NCBI RefSeq assembly: GCF_007830125.1
Contig: NZ_VLLG01000002.1
Span: 1,992,550 to 2,056,549 of the forward strand
Origin: Chitinophaga japonensis
Lineage (GTDB): Bacteria > Bacteroidota > Bacteroidia > Chitinophagales > Chitinophagaceae
DNA length: 64,000 nt
Direction: 5' to 3'
The notes under the pieces are model-generated. The model was not told the DNA's origin and did no database searches. It saw nothing but the letters and a program-made list of their open reading frames with translations. Positions 25,185 through 32,720 of this stretch are shown in pieces (position 1 is the stretch's first letter; each line of letters starts with the position of its first letter). The translations under genes and the position numbers were made by a program.

Positions 25185-25192
25185 TATATTTG
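25185..25192 (+). promoter_or_regulatory. -7 element of the higBA promoter
   Basis: TATATTTG matches TAnnTTTG and ends three bases before the higB ATG at 25196, so the mRNA is predicted to be leaderless. The palindromic operator covers the region where the -33 element should lie. Confidence 0.5.
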
Positions 25193-25195
25193 CAA

Positions 25196-25513
25196 ATGAG
25201 AGTTATTGCTGTAAAAACATTAAAGGAATATTGGAGGGAATTTCCGCACGCAGAACAATCATTGTTATCATGGTATGAAGAAGTGGATGCTGCCAATTGG
25301 AATAGCCCTAATGAATTGAAAGCCCAATATCGGAACGCTTCTATTCTGACTGATAAAAGAGTTGTGTTCAATATTCATGGAAATGCTTACCGGTTAATAG
25401 TGGATATTGAATACCGACTGAAAATAGTATTTGTAGTGTGGTTTGGTACACATTCTCAATATGACAAAGTAGATGCAAAAAAAGTAAGTTATGTTAAAAC
25501 CAATAAAGAATAA
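25196..25513 (+). CDS. higB: HigB-type mRNA interferase toxin
   Basis: A 105-residue protein starting MRVIAVKTLKEYWREFP, in the HigB_toxin group of RelE-fold ribosome-dependent mRNA interferases. Visible family features are WYEEVDAANWNSPNELK, VVFNIHGNAYRLIVDIEY and a final VWFGTHSQYDKVDAKKV with the histidine and tyrosine expected near the active site. The ATG at 25196 is preferred over 25169, because the longer form would start inside the operator. Base composition is visibly more AT-rich than the flanking genes, consistent with acquisition by transfer. It overlaps higA by 23 bases. Confidence 0.88.
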   Translation: MRVIAVKTLKEYWREFPHAEQSLLSWYEEVDAANWNSPNELKAQYRNASILTDKRVVFNIHGNAYRLIVDIEYRLKIVFVVWFGTHSQYDKVDAKKVSYVKTNKE

Positions 25514-25850
25514 TCAACAATACGAAGATGCACTGGCCCGCACTTACGCGCTGATGCAAAAAGATATTATACCAGATTCAAAGGAATCCGATGAACTGGA
25601 AATCCTCTCTATTCTGATCAAGGAATATGAAAATGAGCATTATCCTGTTCCCAAGCCGAATCCTATAGAAGCTATTAAATTCCGGTTGGAGCAAATGAAC
25701 ATGTCGGAAGCGGAGCTATCAGAAGTTTTAGGGTATCGTTCCAGAAAATCAGAGATACTTTCAGGAAAAAGAAAATTGAATCTGGCTATGATCCGTAAGC
25801 TTACAGAAAAGTTACATATTCCGGCGGACGTATTAATACAAGCGTATTAA
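25491..25850 (+). CDS. higA: HigA-type antitoxin with HTH domain
   Basis: A 119-residue antitoxin. The N-terminal half is acidic and helical and is expected to bind the toxin. The C-terminal part (about residues 60-115) is an XRE-like helix-turn-helix: FRLEQMNMSEAELSEVLGYR followed by SEILSGKRKLNLAMIRKLTE. The gene overlaps higB by 23 bases, which couples their translation. The HTH presumably binds the palindrome at 25153-25183 to repress the operon. As is usual in higBA, and opposite to most pairs, the toxin gene is first. Confidence 0.88.
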   Translation: MLKPIKNNQQYEDALARTYALMQKDIIPDSKESDELEILSILIKEYENEHYPVPKPNPIEAIKFRLEQMNMSEAELSEVLGYRSRKSEILSGKRKLNLAMIRKLTEKLHIPADVLIQAY

Positions 25851-25867
25851 CTTGATTTACTTAAGCT

Positions 25868-25951
25868 AGTAATTAACAATTAATAATTATTCGCAGCACT
25901 ATTGTTTCAATGAAATACTTGTGTTACGTTTATTATTTATTATTAATTGCT
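25868..25951. repeat. Heptamer array site C: inverted pair, consensus ARYAATW
   Basis: The left arm (25868-25888, plus strand) reads AGTAATT, AACAATT, AATAATT. The right arm (25931-25951, minus strand) reads AGCAATT, AATAATA, AATAATA. A 42-base centre separates them. It is shorter and more AT-rich than sites A and B, so chance is harder to exclude, but the 7-base period and inverted layout are the same. It lies between higA and the aldehyde dehydrogenase gene. Confidence 0.5.
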
Positions 25952-25961
25952 TTAGATTCCC

Positions 25962-27590
25962 ATGAGTTTTGAAGAACAATTAGAACAGCTTTTCCCGGCC
26001 ACCGCGGATGAGGTGCCGGAGGAATACCGCCTGCCGGAGGAAATTCACCAGCGCGAATACCTGTCCGGTGGTGAAATGAGATCCTGGAACGGTGACGTGC
26101 ACACCGTTGTTTCTCCCATTGGTATCCGCACAGCCAATGGCCTGGAACGAAAGGTGATTGGCTCCTACCCGCTGTGCAGCGCAAAGGAAGCCATGGCTTC
26201 CCTGGACGATGCGCTGGCCGCTTACAACGATGGCCGCGGCGTATGGCCTACCATGCCGGTGTCCGAAAGAATTGCCTGCGTGGAGAAATTCACCGGCAAA
26301 ATGATAGCGCAAAAGGCCGAAGTGGTGAAGCTCATCATGTGGGAGATCGGCAAGTCCTATGCAGATTCCGTGAAGGAATTTGACCGCACGGTGGAGTACA
26401 TACACGCTACCATAGACGCATTGAAGGACCTGGACCGCAACTCTTCCCGCTTTGAGATACAGCAGGGCATCATCGGCCAGATTCGGCGTTCCCCCCTGGG
26501 CGTAGTGCTGTGCATGGGGCCTTTCAACTACCCGCTGAACGAAACCTTTACCACCCTGATACCGGCCCTCATTATGGGCAATACTTTACTGTTCAAACCT
26601 CCCAAGCACGGTACGCTGCTGCATTACCCGCTGCTGGAGGCTTTCCGTAGCTGCTTTCCCAGGGGCGTGGTCAATACCATTTACGGGCGCGGCAACGTGA
26701 TCATCCAGCCGCTGATGGAATCCGGTAAAATAAACGTGCTTACGCTGATCGGCTCCAGCAAGGTGGCCAACCAGCTCAAGAAAATGCACCCCAAGGTAAA
26801 CCGCCTGCGCGCCATCCTGGGCCTGGACGCCAAGAACGCCGCCATTGTTACCGATAAAGCGGATATTGACCTGGCGGTGAAAGAATGCGTGCTGGGCTCT
26901 CTTTCGTTCAACGGCCAGCGTTGCACGGCGCTGAAGATCATTTTTGTGCAGCGCCGCATTGCCCAGGTGTTCCTGGATAAGCTGAGTGAAGCGGTAGGCA
27001 AACTGAAAGTAGGCATGCCCTGGGAAAAGGATGTATTCCTCACCCCTTTGCCGGAGCCGCAAAAGCCCAAATACCTGAAAAGCTGCCTGGAGGACGCCAT
27101 TGCCAACGGTGCTACGGTGATCAACCCGCATGGCGGCGCCGCTTACGAATCGCTGGTGTTCCCGGCTATTGTATATCCGGTGAATGACCGCATGAAGCTG
27201 TACCACGAAGAGCAGTTCGGCCCCGTAATACCTGTATTGCCCTTTGACGATATCAATACGCCGATAGAATACCTGATCCATTCCGAGCACGGGCAGCAGG
27301 TAAGCCTGTTCACCAACAATGCTTCCGAGCTGGCCTCGCTGATAGACCCGCTGGTGAACCAGGTGAGCCGGGTGAATATCAACTGCCAGTGCCAGCGCGG
27401 GCCGGACACTTTCCCCTTCACCGGGCGTAAGGACAGCGCGGAAGCCACCTTAAGCGTGCCGGATGCGCTGCGGGCGTTCTCTATCCGCTCCATGGTGGCC
27501 ACCAAACAAACGGAAGAGAACAAAGCGCTGATCAACAGGATCGTGAGTGAGCAGACATCCAACTTCCTGTCAACAAAGTATATATTCTAA
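25962..27590 (+). CDS. gapN: NADP-dependent glyceraldehyde-3-phosphate dehydrogenase (GapN-like)
   Basis: A 542-residue member of the aldehyde dehydrogenase superfamily, close to non-phosphorylating GapN, which oxidises glyceraldehyde-3-phosphate to 3-phosphoglycerate with NADPH formation. Motifs seen are VLCMGPFNYPLNETFTTLIP (N-terminal domain), the LTLIGSSKVANQL cofactor loop, LGLDAKNAAIV with the asparagine of the active site, the catalytic cysteine in FNGQRCTALK, and YHEEQFGPVIPVLPF. The chain is about 60 residues longer than typical GapN. Function is assigned by family; other aldehyde substrates are possible. Confidence 0.88.
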   Translation: MSFEEQLEQLFPATADEVPEEYRLPEEIHQREYLSGGEMRSWNGDVHTVVSPIGIRTANGLERKVIGSYPLCSAKEAMASLDDALAAYNDGRGVWPTMPVSERIACVEKFTGKMIAQKAEVVKLIMWEIGKSYADSVKEFDRTVEYIHATIDALKDLDRNSSRFEIQQGIIGQIRRSPLGVVLCMGPFNYPLNETFTTLIPALIMGNTLLFKPPKHGTLLHYPLLEAFRSCFPRGVVNTIYGRGNVIIQPLMESGKINVLTLIGSSKVANQLKKMHPKVNRLRAILGLDAKNAAIVTDKADIDLAVKECVLGSLSFNGQRCTALKIIFVQRRIAQVFLDKLSEAVGKLKVGMPWEKDVFLTPLPEPQKPKYLKSCLEDAIANGATVINPHGGAAYESLVFPAIVYPVNDRMKLYHEEQFGPVIPVLPFDDINTPIEYLIHSEHGQQVSLFTNNASELASLIDPLVNQVSRVNINCQCQRGPDTFPFTGRKDSAEATLSVPDALRAFSIRSMVATKQTEENKALINRIVSEQTSNFLSTKYIF

Positions 27591-27694
27591 AGCCCTATAA
27601 TGTAAAAAAAGAGATCGTGGGTTACCGGTGGTGGGTTTTGACAAAAAAATGAATATTAACCCTTTTGTGTGATGGAAATTTGAAAAAGGAATGT

Positions 27695-27812
27695 TAAATT
27701 TGGGTTAAGTCAATCACTCTTTACCTTTTATCAACCTAAACCCAAAAAACACACGATTGAAACACCTTTACGCAATCGAAAAAGCATCCTGCTGAAACAG
27801 GATGCTTTTTTA
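27695..27812 (+). ncRNA. Possible small RNA with two hairpins
   Basis: A plus-strand -7 match TAAATTTG at 27695-27702 predicts transcription from about 27706. The following 100 bases contain no ORF but have a hairpin CGATTG (27754-27759) / CAATCG (27773-27778) and end in a strong terminator. The spacing of any -33 TTTG is not ideal, so this is only a candidate. Confidence 0.3.
27779..27810. terminator. Bidirectional intrinsic terminator
   Basis: A 13-bp perfect stem (left arm AAAAAGCATCCTG at 27779-27791, loop CTGAAA, right arm 27798-27810) has T-runs on both strands. On the minus strand it lies about 36 bases beyond the last gene of the clpX unit; on the plus strand it would stop readthrough from gapN or a small RNA. 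Confidence 0.8.
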
Positions 27813-27845
27813 TTTGTGTGTTATTTTATACCTCGTTTTAGCCGC

Positions 27846-28052
27846 TTATCCGTCCAGGAAATCATCAGAAGGTTGCGGATTTTTAGGCGGCTGTTCCTGC
27901 CCGTCTATGCCCGCAAACCATTTGTCTACCGTTTCACCGATAAAGGGCGGCACTTTGCTTTTTACAAATTCCCGCACCACTTCAATGGCTTTGGTGGCCT
28001 GTTCTGCGTTCAGTCCTGCCTTTTCCTGGAGTTGTTGGATCAGTTCCTGCAT
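27846..28052 (-). CDS. Small helical protein, function unknown
   Basis: A 68-residue protein: two amphipathic helices (ELIQQLQEKAGLNAEQATKA, then IEVVREFVKSKVP), a short GETVDKWFAGID segment, and an acidic/proline tail. It resembles small DUF2267-like or helical accessory proteins, but I do not recognise it with certainty. It starts 9 bases after the clpX stop on the same strand, so it is likely co-transcribed with clpX. Confidence 0.65.
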   Translation of the reverse strand: MQELIQQLQEKAGLNAEQATKAIEVVREFVKSKVPPFIGETVDKWFAGIDGQEQPPKNPQPSDDFLDG

Positions 28053-28061
28053 ATTAACGGA

Positions 28062-29294
28062 TTAAGCTACTTTCAGTTTAGTTAATGTAGACTGTTCCAG
28101 TCTTTCCTGGGCATATGCCTTGGTGAGCAGGAACACTTTTTCCTCTGTAGAGGGCAGGTGGAACATGGCGTCGCTCATCACCACTTCACAGATGGAGCGA
28201 AGGCCGCGCGCACCCAGCTTGAATTCCGTGGCCTTGTCCACGATATAATCAATGGCTTCAGCGTCTATGCTCAGGTCTATGCCTTCCACCTTGAACAGCT
28301 TTTGGTATTGCTTGATCAGGGCATTCCTGGGCTGGGTGAGGATGGCTTTCAGCGCATCCCGGTCCAGGGAGTTCAGGTAGGTCACCACGGGCAGGCGGCC
28401 CAGCAGCTCTGGAATAAGGCCGAAGGCTTTCAGGTCCTGCGAGTTTACATAGCGCAGGATGTGTTTCTTGTTCTCTTCTTCCCGCTCCTTGTCCACTGTA
28501 AAGCCGATGGAATGGGTTTGCACCCTTCTGCTGATGATCTTGTCCACGCCGTCAAAAGCGCCGCCGCAGATGAAGAGGATATTCTGGGTATTTACCTTGA
28601 TCAGCTTCTGCTCCGGGTGCTTGCGGCCGCCCTGCGGTGGCACCAGCACCTCGGTGCCTTCCAGCAGCTTCAGCAGGCCCTGCTGTACGCCTTCGCCGCT
28701 CACATCGCGGGTAATGGAAGGATTGTCACTCTTGCGGGCTATCTTGTCGATCTCGTCTATATAAACAATGCCTCTTTCGGCAGCTTCCACATCATAGTTA
28801 CAAACCTGCAGCAGGCGGGTCAGGATGCTTTCCACATCTTCGCCCACATAGCCGGCCTCGGTAAATACGGTTGCGTCCACAATAGTGAAGGGCACGTTCA
28901 GCAGCTTGGCAATGGATTTGGCCAGCAGGGTTTTGCCCGTACCGGTCTCGCCTACCATTACGATGTTGGATTTTTCTATTTCCACCTCGTCTTCCCCGAT
29001 CTGCTGGTTCAGGCGCTTGTAGTGGTTGTACACCGCCACGGCCAGTATCTTCTTCGCATCGTCCTGGCCTATCACGTATTCATCCAGGAAGCGCTTGATC
29101 TCCACGGGCTTGGCCACCTTGGGCACAAAATGGGAGGGGGCTTTCTTGCTGTGCTGGAACAGCTCCTGTTCTATGATCTCCTGGGCATTTGCCACACAGT
29201 TTTCGCAAATGTGGCCTTCTGCGCCGGCAATCAGTATCTGTACCTCGTCTTTGGAACGGTTACAGAAGGAACAGCGTATTTTGGATTCTTTCAT
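28062..29294 (-). CDS. clpX: ATP-dependent Clp protease ATP-binding subunit ClpX
   Basis: ClpX is the AAA+ unfoldase that feeds substrates into ClpP. The 410-residue length is normal. The N-terminal zinc-binding domain has CSFCNRS and CENC (two CxxC pairs), Walker A is [13 protein letters not shown], Walker B is [11 protein letters not shown], the pore loop is GYVGEDVE, and the C-terminal domain has the sensor [10 protein letters not shown]. It has its own -7 element and is separated from clpP by a hairpin terminator, so it can be expressed apart from tig-clpP. Confidence 0.97.
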   Translation of the reverse strand: MKESKIRCSFCNRSKDEVQILIAGAEGHICENCVANAQEIIEQELFQHSKKAPSHFVPKVAKPVEIKRFLDEYVIGQDDAKKILAVAVYNHYKRLNQQIGEDEVEIEKSNIVMVGETGTGKTLLAKSIAKLLNVPFTIVDATVFTEAGYVGEDVESILTRLLQVCNYDVEAAERGIVYIDEIDKIARKSDNPSITRDVSGEGVQQGLLKLLEGTEVLVPPQGGRKHPEQKLIKVNTQNILFICGGAFDGVDKIISRRVQTHSIGFTVDKEREEENKKHILRYVNSQDLKAFGLIPELLGRLPVVTYLNSLDRDALKAILTQPRNALIKQYQKLFKVEGIDLSIDAEAIDYIVDKATEFKLGARGLRSICEVVMSDAMFHLPSTEEKVFLLTKAYAQERLEQSTLTKLKVA

Positions 29295-29384
29295 CTGTTA
29301 ATATTAATGATATTTATTTCACAGTTGACTTTTGGTCCCGTTTCATGTCGGATGGGATATGAAGCCTATGCTAGCGTGAGCCTA

Positions 29385-29392
29385 CAAAGTTA
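29385..29392 (-). promoter_or_regulatory. -7 element of the clpX promoter
   Basis: The minus strand reads TAACTTTG, an exact TAnnTTTG match about 90 bases before the clpX ATG. It lies between the terminator hairpin and the gene, giving clpX a promoter separate from clpP. Confidence 0.5.
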
Positions 29393-29412
29393 GGTAAAAT
29401 AGGAAAAAAGGA

Positions 29413-29447
29413 GAAACGGAGAAAGGGGGCTTCCCTTCCTCCGTTTC
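29413..29447 (-). terminator. Terminator between clpP and clpX
   Basis: A 9-bp outer stem GAAACGGAG/CTCCGTTTC encloses a 5-bp inner stem AAGGG/CCCTT. On the minus strand it is followed within 4 bases by a run of six T (29404-29409). It would end part of the tig-clpP transcripts. Confidence 0.6.
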
Positions 29448-29476
29448 ATCCTATATTGGAAATAGGCTGCCGCGTG

Positions 29477-30178
29477 TTATTGCGGGTTATTTTCCTGTTT
29501 CTTCCTCGGGTTCCGGTCCAGCACGTCGTCAATAATGCCGTATTCCTTGGCTTCATCGGCCGTCATCCAGTAGTCGCGGTCAGAGTCTTTCTCCACTTTT
29601 TTGAACGGCTGTCCGCAGTGGGTGGCAATGATCTCGTTCAACTCCTTTTTCAGCTTCACAAATTCGCGGGCGGTGATCTCGATATCGGAGGTCTGGCCCT
29701 CAGCGCCGCCGTGGGGCTGGTGGATCATTACGCGGGCGTGCTTCAGGGCGGTGCGTTTGCCCTTTACGCCGGCTACCAGCAGCACTGCGCCGAAGGAGGC
29801 GGCCATACCGGTACAGATAGTGGCTACATCCGGGGCAATGATCTGCATGGTGTCATATATACCTAAACCTGCATAAACACTACCGCCGGGGCTGTTAATG
29901 TACATTTGCACATCACGGGTGCGGTCTGTTGATTCCAGGAACAGGAGCTGGGCGGTCACCACATTCGCTACATAGTCATTGATCGGGTCGCCCAGGAATA
30001 TGATACGGTCCATCATCAGGCGGGAGAACACGTCCATGGTAGCCACGTTCATCGGTCGCTCCTCGATAATGTAGGGCGTCAGTGAATTGATCTGATGACG
30101 GGCATAGCTATCTACTACCAGGCTGCTGATTCCGCGATGCTGGATCGCATATTTTCTGAATTCGTTATTAATGTTCAT
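29477..30178 (-). CDS. clpP: ATP-dependent Clp protease proteolytic subunit ClpP
   Basis: ClpP is the barrel-forming serine protease of the ClpXP and ClpAP complexes. The 233-residue chain carries the catalytic serine in TGMAASFGAVLL, the histidine in MIHQPHGG and the aspartate in the KDSDRDYWMTADEA region, which follows the family order. The ATG at 30178 gives a normal N-terminus; the upstream ATG at 30208 would add 10 residues unlike the family. The start overlaps the end of tig by 11 bases, so the two are translationally coupled. The C-terminus is extended and basic (DRNPRKKQENNPQ). Confidence 0.96.
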   Translation of the reverse strand: MNINNEFRKYAIQHRGISSLVVDSYARHQINSLTPYIIEERPMNVATMDVFSRLMMDRIIFLGDPINDYVANVVTAQLLFLESTDRTRDVQMYINSPGGSVYAGLGIYDTMQIIAPDVATICTGMAASFGAVLLVAGVKGKRTALKHARVMIHQPHGGAEGQTSDIEITAREFVKLKKELNEIIATHCGQPFKKVEKDSDRDYWMTADEAKEYGIIDDVLDRNPRKKQENNPQ

Positions 30179-31550
30179 GATGGTGATGTTTATGAGGTAA
30201 TTTAGCAAATTCTTCGGCTGTTATTTCCTCTTCCTTCAGTTCCACCTTGGTTTCCGCCCAATCAAACAGTTTCTGCGTAACCATTTCGCGATAGGTCTGA
30301 TCCACAAATTTTTCATCCTGCATCAGGCGGTCCAGGTAGCTGTCCAGCCATTCTGCTCCGTCCAGGGCGGCGCCGGCGCCGTAGTAGCCCAGCAATTTCT
30401 GCTTGGCGCCTTCTCTCAGCTCCTCGAAGGATACTTCCAGTTTATTATCGCGGATCAGTTTGTCGCTAATGAGCGTCCACCTTAGCTGGTGGTCAAAGTT
30501 GGGATATTCTTTTTCGGCTTCCTCGGCAGTTTTCGGTTTTTCACTGCCGGTTTGCAGCCAGCGTTTCAGGAAATCTTTGGGCAGTTCCATGGGCGTTTCG
30601 TGCACCAGCACCTCAAACAGGTCGTTGTGCAGGCGATTACGGCTTTCGGTATCCCAGTATTTCTCTATCTCTTCTTTCAGTTTGGCGCGGAAAGCCTCCT
30701 CGGTAGTGATCTCTTCGTTGGGATAGATCTCCTTGAAGAAGTCTTCGTTCAGCTCGCGCTTTTCGATCAGGCCCACTTTGGTAATGGTAAGCCTGAAGTA
30801 TTTTTTGGCAGCTTCCTGGTCATCTTCTGCAAAGCCCAGGTCTTTAAGTATCCAGGCCAGCCTTTCGGGGTCAAAGGAATCAGCCAGTTGGAACACGATG
30901 CTGTCGTCTTTTTTCCGGCCTTTCAACTGCTCCTGCAGGGCGGGGGAGAAGTATTTCAGCAGCAGGGAATTGTCCTTTTTAATGCCGCCTTCTATCACAT
31001 TGCCTTCCGCGTCGGTCTCCTCGAACTCCACGTTCAGCACATTATCCTCATTATCAATGGCTTCCGGCTCGGTCATGTTGCCGCCTTTGAGCTGCAGGCG
31101 CTGCACTTCTTCGTCCACCTCTTTATCGGTAGCCTTTATTTTATAGCGGGTCAGGGTGGTTTTGCCGGATTCCAGCGGGGATACTTCAAAAGCGGGTTTC
31201 AGCCCTACTTCAAAATCAAAGGCGTATTCTTCGGGTTTGCTATAGTCCAGTTGCTTGGATTCCTTGTCCAGGGAGAGGGGTTGGGCAAAAATGTCCAGTT
31301 TTTCGTTCTGGAGGTAGCCCATCAGTTCTTTTTCCACGGTTTTCAGCACTTCATCTGCAAAAAGCGCCTGGCCATGCATCTTTTTTACCATACCAGCCGG
31401 CACCATTCCTTTGCGGAAGCCGGGTATATTAGCGGCCTTGCTGAATTGCTTTACCGCTTTGTCAAAATTAGGAAGGTAATCTTCCTGGTTCACTTTCACA
31501 GTGATCTTATCATTCAATAAACCGATGTTTTCTCTGGTAACGGTTGCCAT
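30168..31550 (-). CDS. tig: Trigger factor (ribosome-associated chaperone)
   Basis: Trigger factor binds nascent chains at the ribosome exit. The 460-residue protein has an N-terminal ribosome-binding domain with the KQFSKAANIPGFRKGMVPAG motif at about residues 33-52, followed by a middle domain with weak FKBP character (FEETDAEGNVIEGG, as in Bacteroidota members) and a long helical C-terminal domain. It ends in a histidine-rich tail (KHHHHEH), which could bind metal. It heads the tig - clpP pair, and clpX follows after a terminator and a promoter of its own. Confidence 0.93.
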   Translation of the reverse strand: MATVTRENIGLLNDKITVKVNQEDYLPNFDKAVKQFSKAANIPGFRKGMVPAGMVKKMHGQALFADEVLKTVEKELMGYLQNEKLDIFAQPLSLDKESKQLDYSKPEEYAFDFEVGLKPAFEVSPLESGKTTLTRYKIKATDKEVDEEVQRLQLKGGNMTEPEAIDNEDNVLNVEFEETDAEGNVIEGGIKKDNSLLLKYFSPALQEQLKGRKKDDSIVFQLADSFDPERLAWILKDLGFAEDDQEAAKKYFRLTITKVGLIEKRELNEDFFKEIYPNEEITTEEAFRAKLKEEIEKYWDTESRNRLHNDLFEVLVHETPMELPKDFLKRWLQTGSEKPKTAEEAEKEYPNFDHQLRWTLISDKLIRDNKLEVSFEELREGAKQKLLGYYGAGAALDGAEWLDSYLDRLMQDEKFVDQTYREMVTQKLFDWAETKVELKEEEITAEEFAKLPHKHHHHEH

Positions 31551-31761
31551 AATTAATTAATAAAAATGTTCAGTATGAAGCAATAATGATTCCTCGTTTG
31601 ATTTTCTGCCATGAAGTCACAAAAGCACGAAGGAATGGCAGTCGGGAAAGGAATAACCTGTGACTCAGCGCCTTTATGACAAATATGTATTAAAAAAAAT
31701 GGTAATAAACTACCGCAGTTTTTACCGAAGCGCGAAGATAGTGCGTTTAGACGAAGTTTGA

Positions 31762-31778
31762 TTGCAAATTATTTGCAA
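31762..31778. promoter_or_regulatory. 17-bp palindrome upstream of tig
   Basis: Arms TTGCAAAT and ATTTGCAA flank a single T, a perfect inverted repeat about 212 bases upstream of the tig start. It resembles a homodimer binding site; no regulator can be named. Confidence 0.4.
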
Positions 31779-31811
31779 AATTTTCCGGGGCGGGAAAGGG
31801 CAAAAGGAAAG

Positions 31812-31836
31812 GCCGGCAGGCCATGCGCCTGCCGGC
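31812..31836. terminator. Hairpin terminator after the DUF2267 gene
   Basis: A 9-bp GC-rich stem GCCGGCAGG/CCTGCCGGC has a 7-base loop. On the plus strand TTTT follows directly; on the minus strand the tract is CCTTTCCTTTT. It lies 28 bases past the minus-strand DUF2267 gene. Confidence 0.6.
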
Positions 31837-31863
31837 TTTTATCTCCATCGGCAGGTAATGCCT

Positions 31864-32307
31864 TTATACGTTTTTGGCCGGGGCCAGCCATAGCTCGGAC
31901 AGCTCGCCCGGGAACTGGTTCAGCACATCCATGATCTCGCCGGCGCTTACATGGCGCTGGAGCACACCCAGCACGATCTTTACATGCGTCTTGGCCGTTT
32001 CATCGTTGCCAAAATCCCGGGGCGCCGCCATTTCATCTTTGGAGCGCAGGCATGCCAGGAAGGCGTCCATGGAGCGGATCCTGTTCTTTGCCTGGAAATT
32101 CCAGCCATCAATATACACGGCTTTGAGCATGAGCGGCAACTGGGCGATCAGGTGCGCAGACTCCTCCGGCGTCAGTATTTCCCGCAGGGTGCGAAACACC
32201 GCTTTCATGACCCGGTAAGCCTGGTCGGTATCCTGGTTAGGCCCCAGTTCCATGGCGATCTCCTTTACAAAGCTGTTGGCTTCGGGAGCATATTTCTCAA
32301 AGTTCAT
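31864..32307 (-). CDS. DUF2267 domain protein
   Basis: A 147-residue protein filled by a DUF2267 domain: MNFEKYAPEANSFVKEIAME at the start, DQAYRVMKAVFRTLREILTPEESAHLIAQLPLM in the middle, and a second repeat-like half with LGVLQRHVSAGEIMDVLNQFP. The family is helical and often found in stress or envelope contexts. The function is unknown. It stands alone between tig and the dodecin gene, and is the only gene likely to use the hairpin at 31812-31836. Confidence 0.88.
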   Translation of the reverse strand: MNFEKYAPEANSFVKEIAMELGPNQDTDQAYRVMKAVFRTLREILTPEESAHLIAQLPLMLKAVYIDGWNFQAKNRIRSMDAFLACLRSKDEMAAPRDFGNDETAKTHVKIVLGVLQRHVSAGEIMDVLNQFPGELSELWLAPAKNV

Positions 32308-32373
32308 GACAATAAAATTTTACTGGGTTTCAAAATCCTCTGATTGGGTATAAAGCGCCATAAGCGGGCCGGG

Positions 32374-32598
32374 CTAATGCTTTTGCGCCCTTTCCTGCTC
32401 ATCCAGCCGGAAGGACACTTTACAGATCAACCCGTAGGTGGTGATCTTCCCGTCCTTTACGTGCACCTTAATGTCCTTTACAAACACAGAATCAATATTG
32501 TGAATAGTCCTGGATGCCTCTGCCACAGCGTTTTGTATGGCGTCCTCAATACCTTTTTCAGACGATGCAATCAGCTCAATTACTTTTACGATAGCCAT
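32374..32598 (-). CDS. Dodecin family protein
   Basis: A 74-residue dodecin, a dodecameric flavin- or coenzyme-binding fold. The chain starts MAIVKVIELIASSEKGIEDA and ends KVSFRLDEQE, as in the family. The ATG at 32598 gives the standard length; an upstream start at 32667 would add 23 unrelated residues. In flavin-binding dodecins a tryptophan follows the aspartate of a LDWFEV-like motif. Here the equivalent stretch is IDSVFVKD, with serine in that place, so flavin stacking is probably weak or absent. Confidence 0.92.
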   Translation of the reverse strand: MAIVKVIELIASSEKGIEDAIQNAVAEASRTIHNIDSVFVKDIKVHVKDGKITTYGLICKVSFRLDEQERAQKH

Positions 32599-32700
32599 TT
32601 TTGAACGTTTTTCAGGTGAATGAATATGGTTTTGTAGCCAGTATTTTTGCACAATTACTGTACCCACCTGCAGTACGCATAGGAACAGCTATTAAAAAAA

Positions 32701-32720
32701 GGGAACATTAATATGTTCCC
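32701..32720 (-). terminator. Terminator overlapping the sulfatase stop codon
   Basis: Stem GGGAACAT/ATGTTCCC with a TAAT loop. On the minus strand it is followed by seven T (32694-32700). The sulfatase stop codon (32708-32710) lies inside the hairpin, so translation termination and RNA folding overlap. Confidence 0.75.

Larger units (their letters stand above)
31551..31863. other. Intergenic region upstream of tig
   Basis: No gene is seen. It contains a 17-bp perfect palindrome at 31762-31778 and a hairpin at 31812-31836 that can terminate the DUF2267 gene. No exact TAnnTTTG element was found for tig, so its promoter is unassigned. Confidence 0.5.

Noticed and set aside
25169..25195. Upstream ATG for higB
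   Set aside because: It lies within the palindromic operator and before the -7 element, so it would not be transcribed; the family N-terminus begins at 25196.
28158..29393. 411-residue plus-strand reading frame over clpX
   Set aside because: Antisense shadow of clpX; no recognisable motif and no start context.
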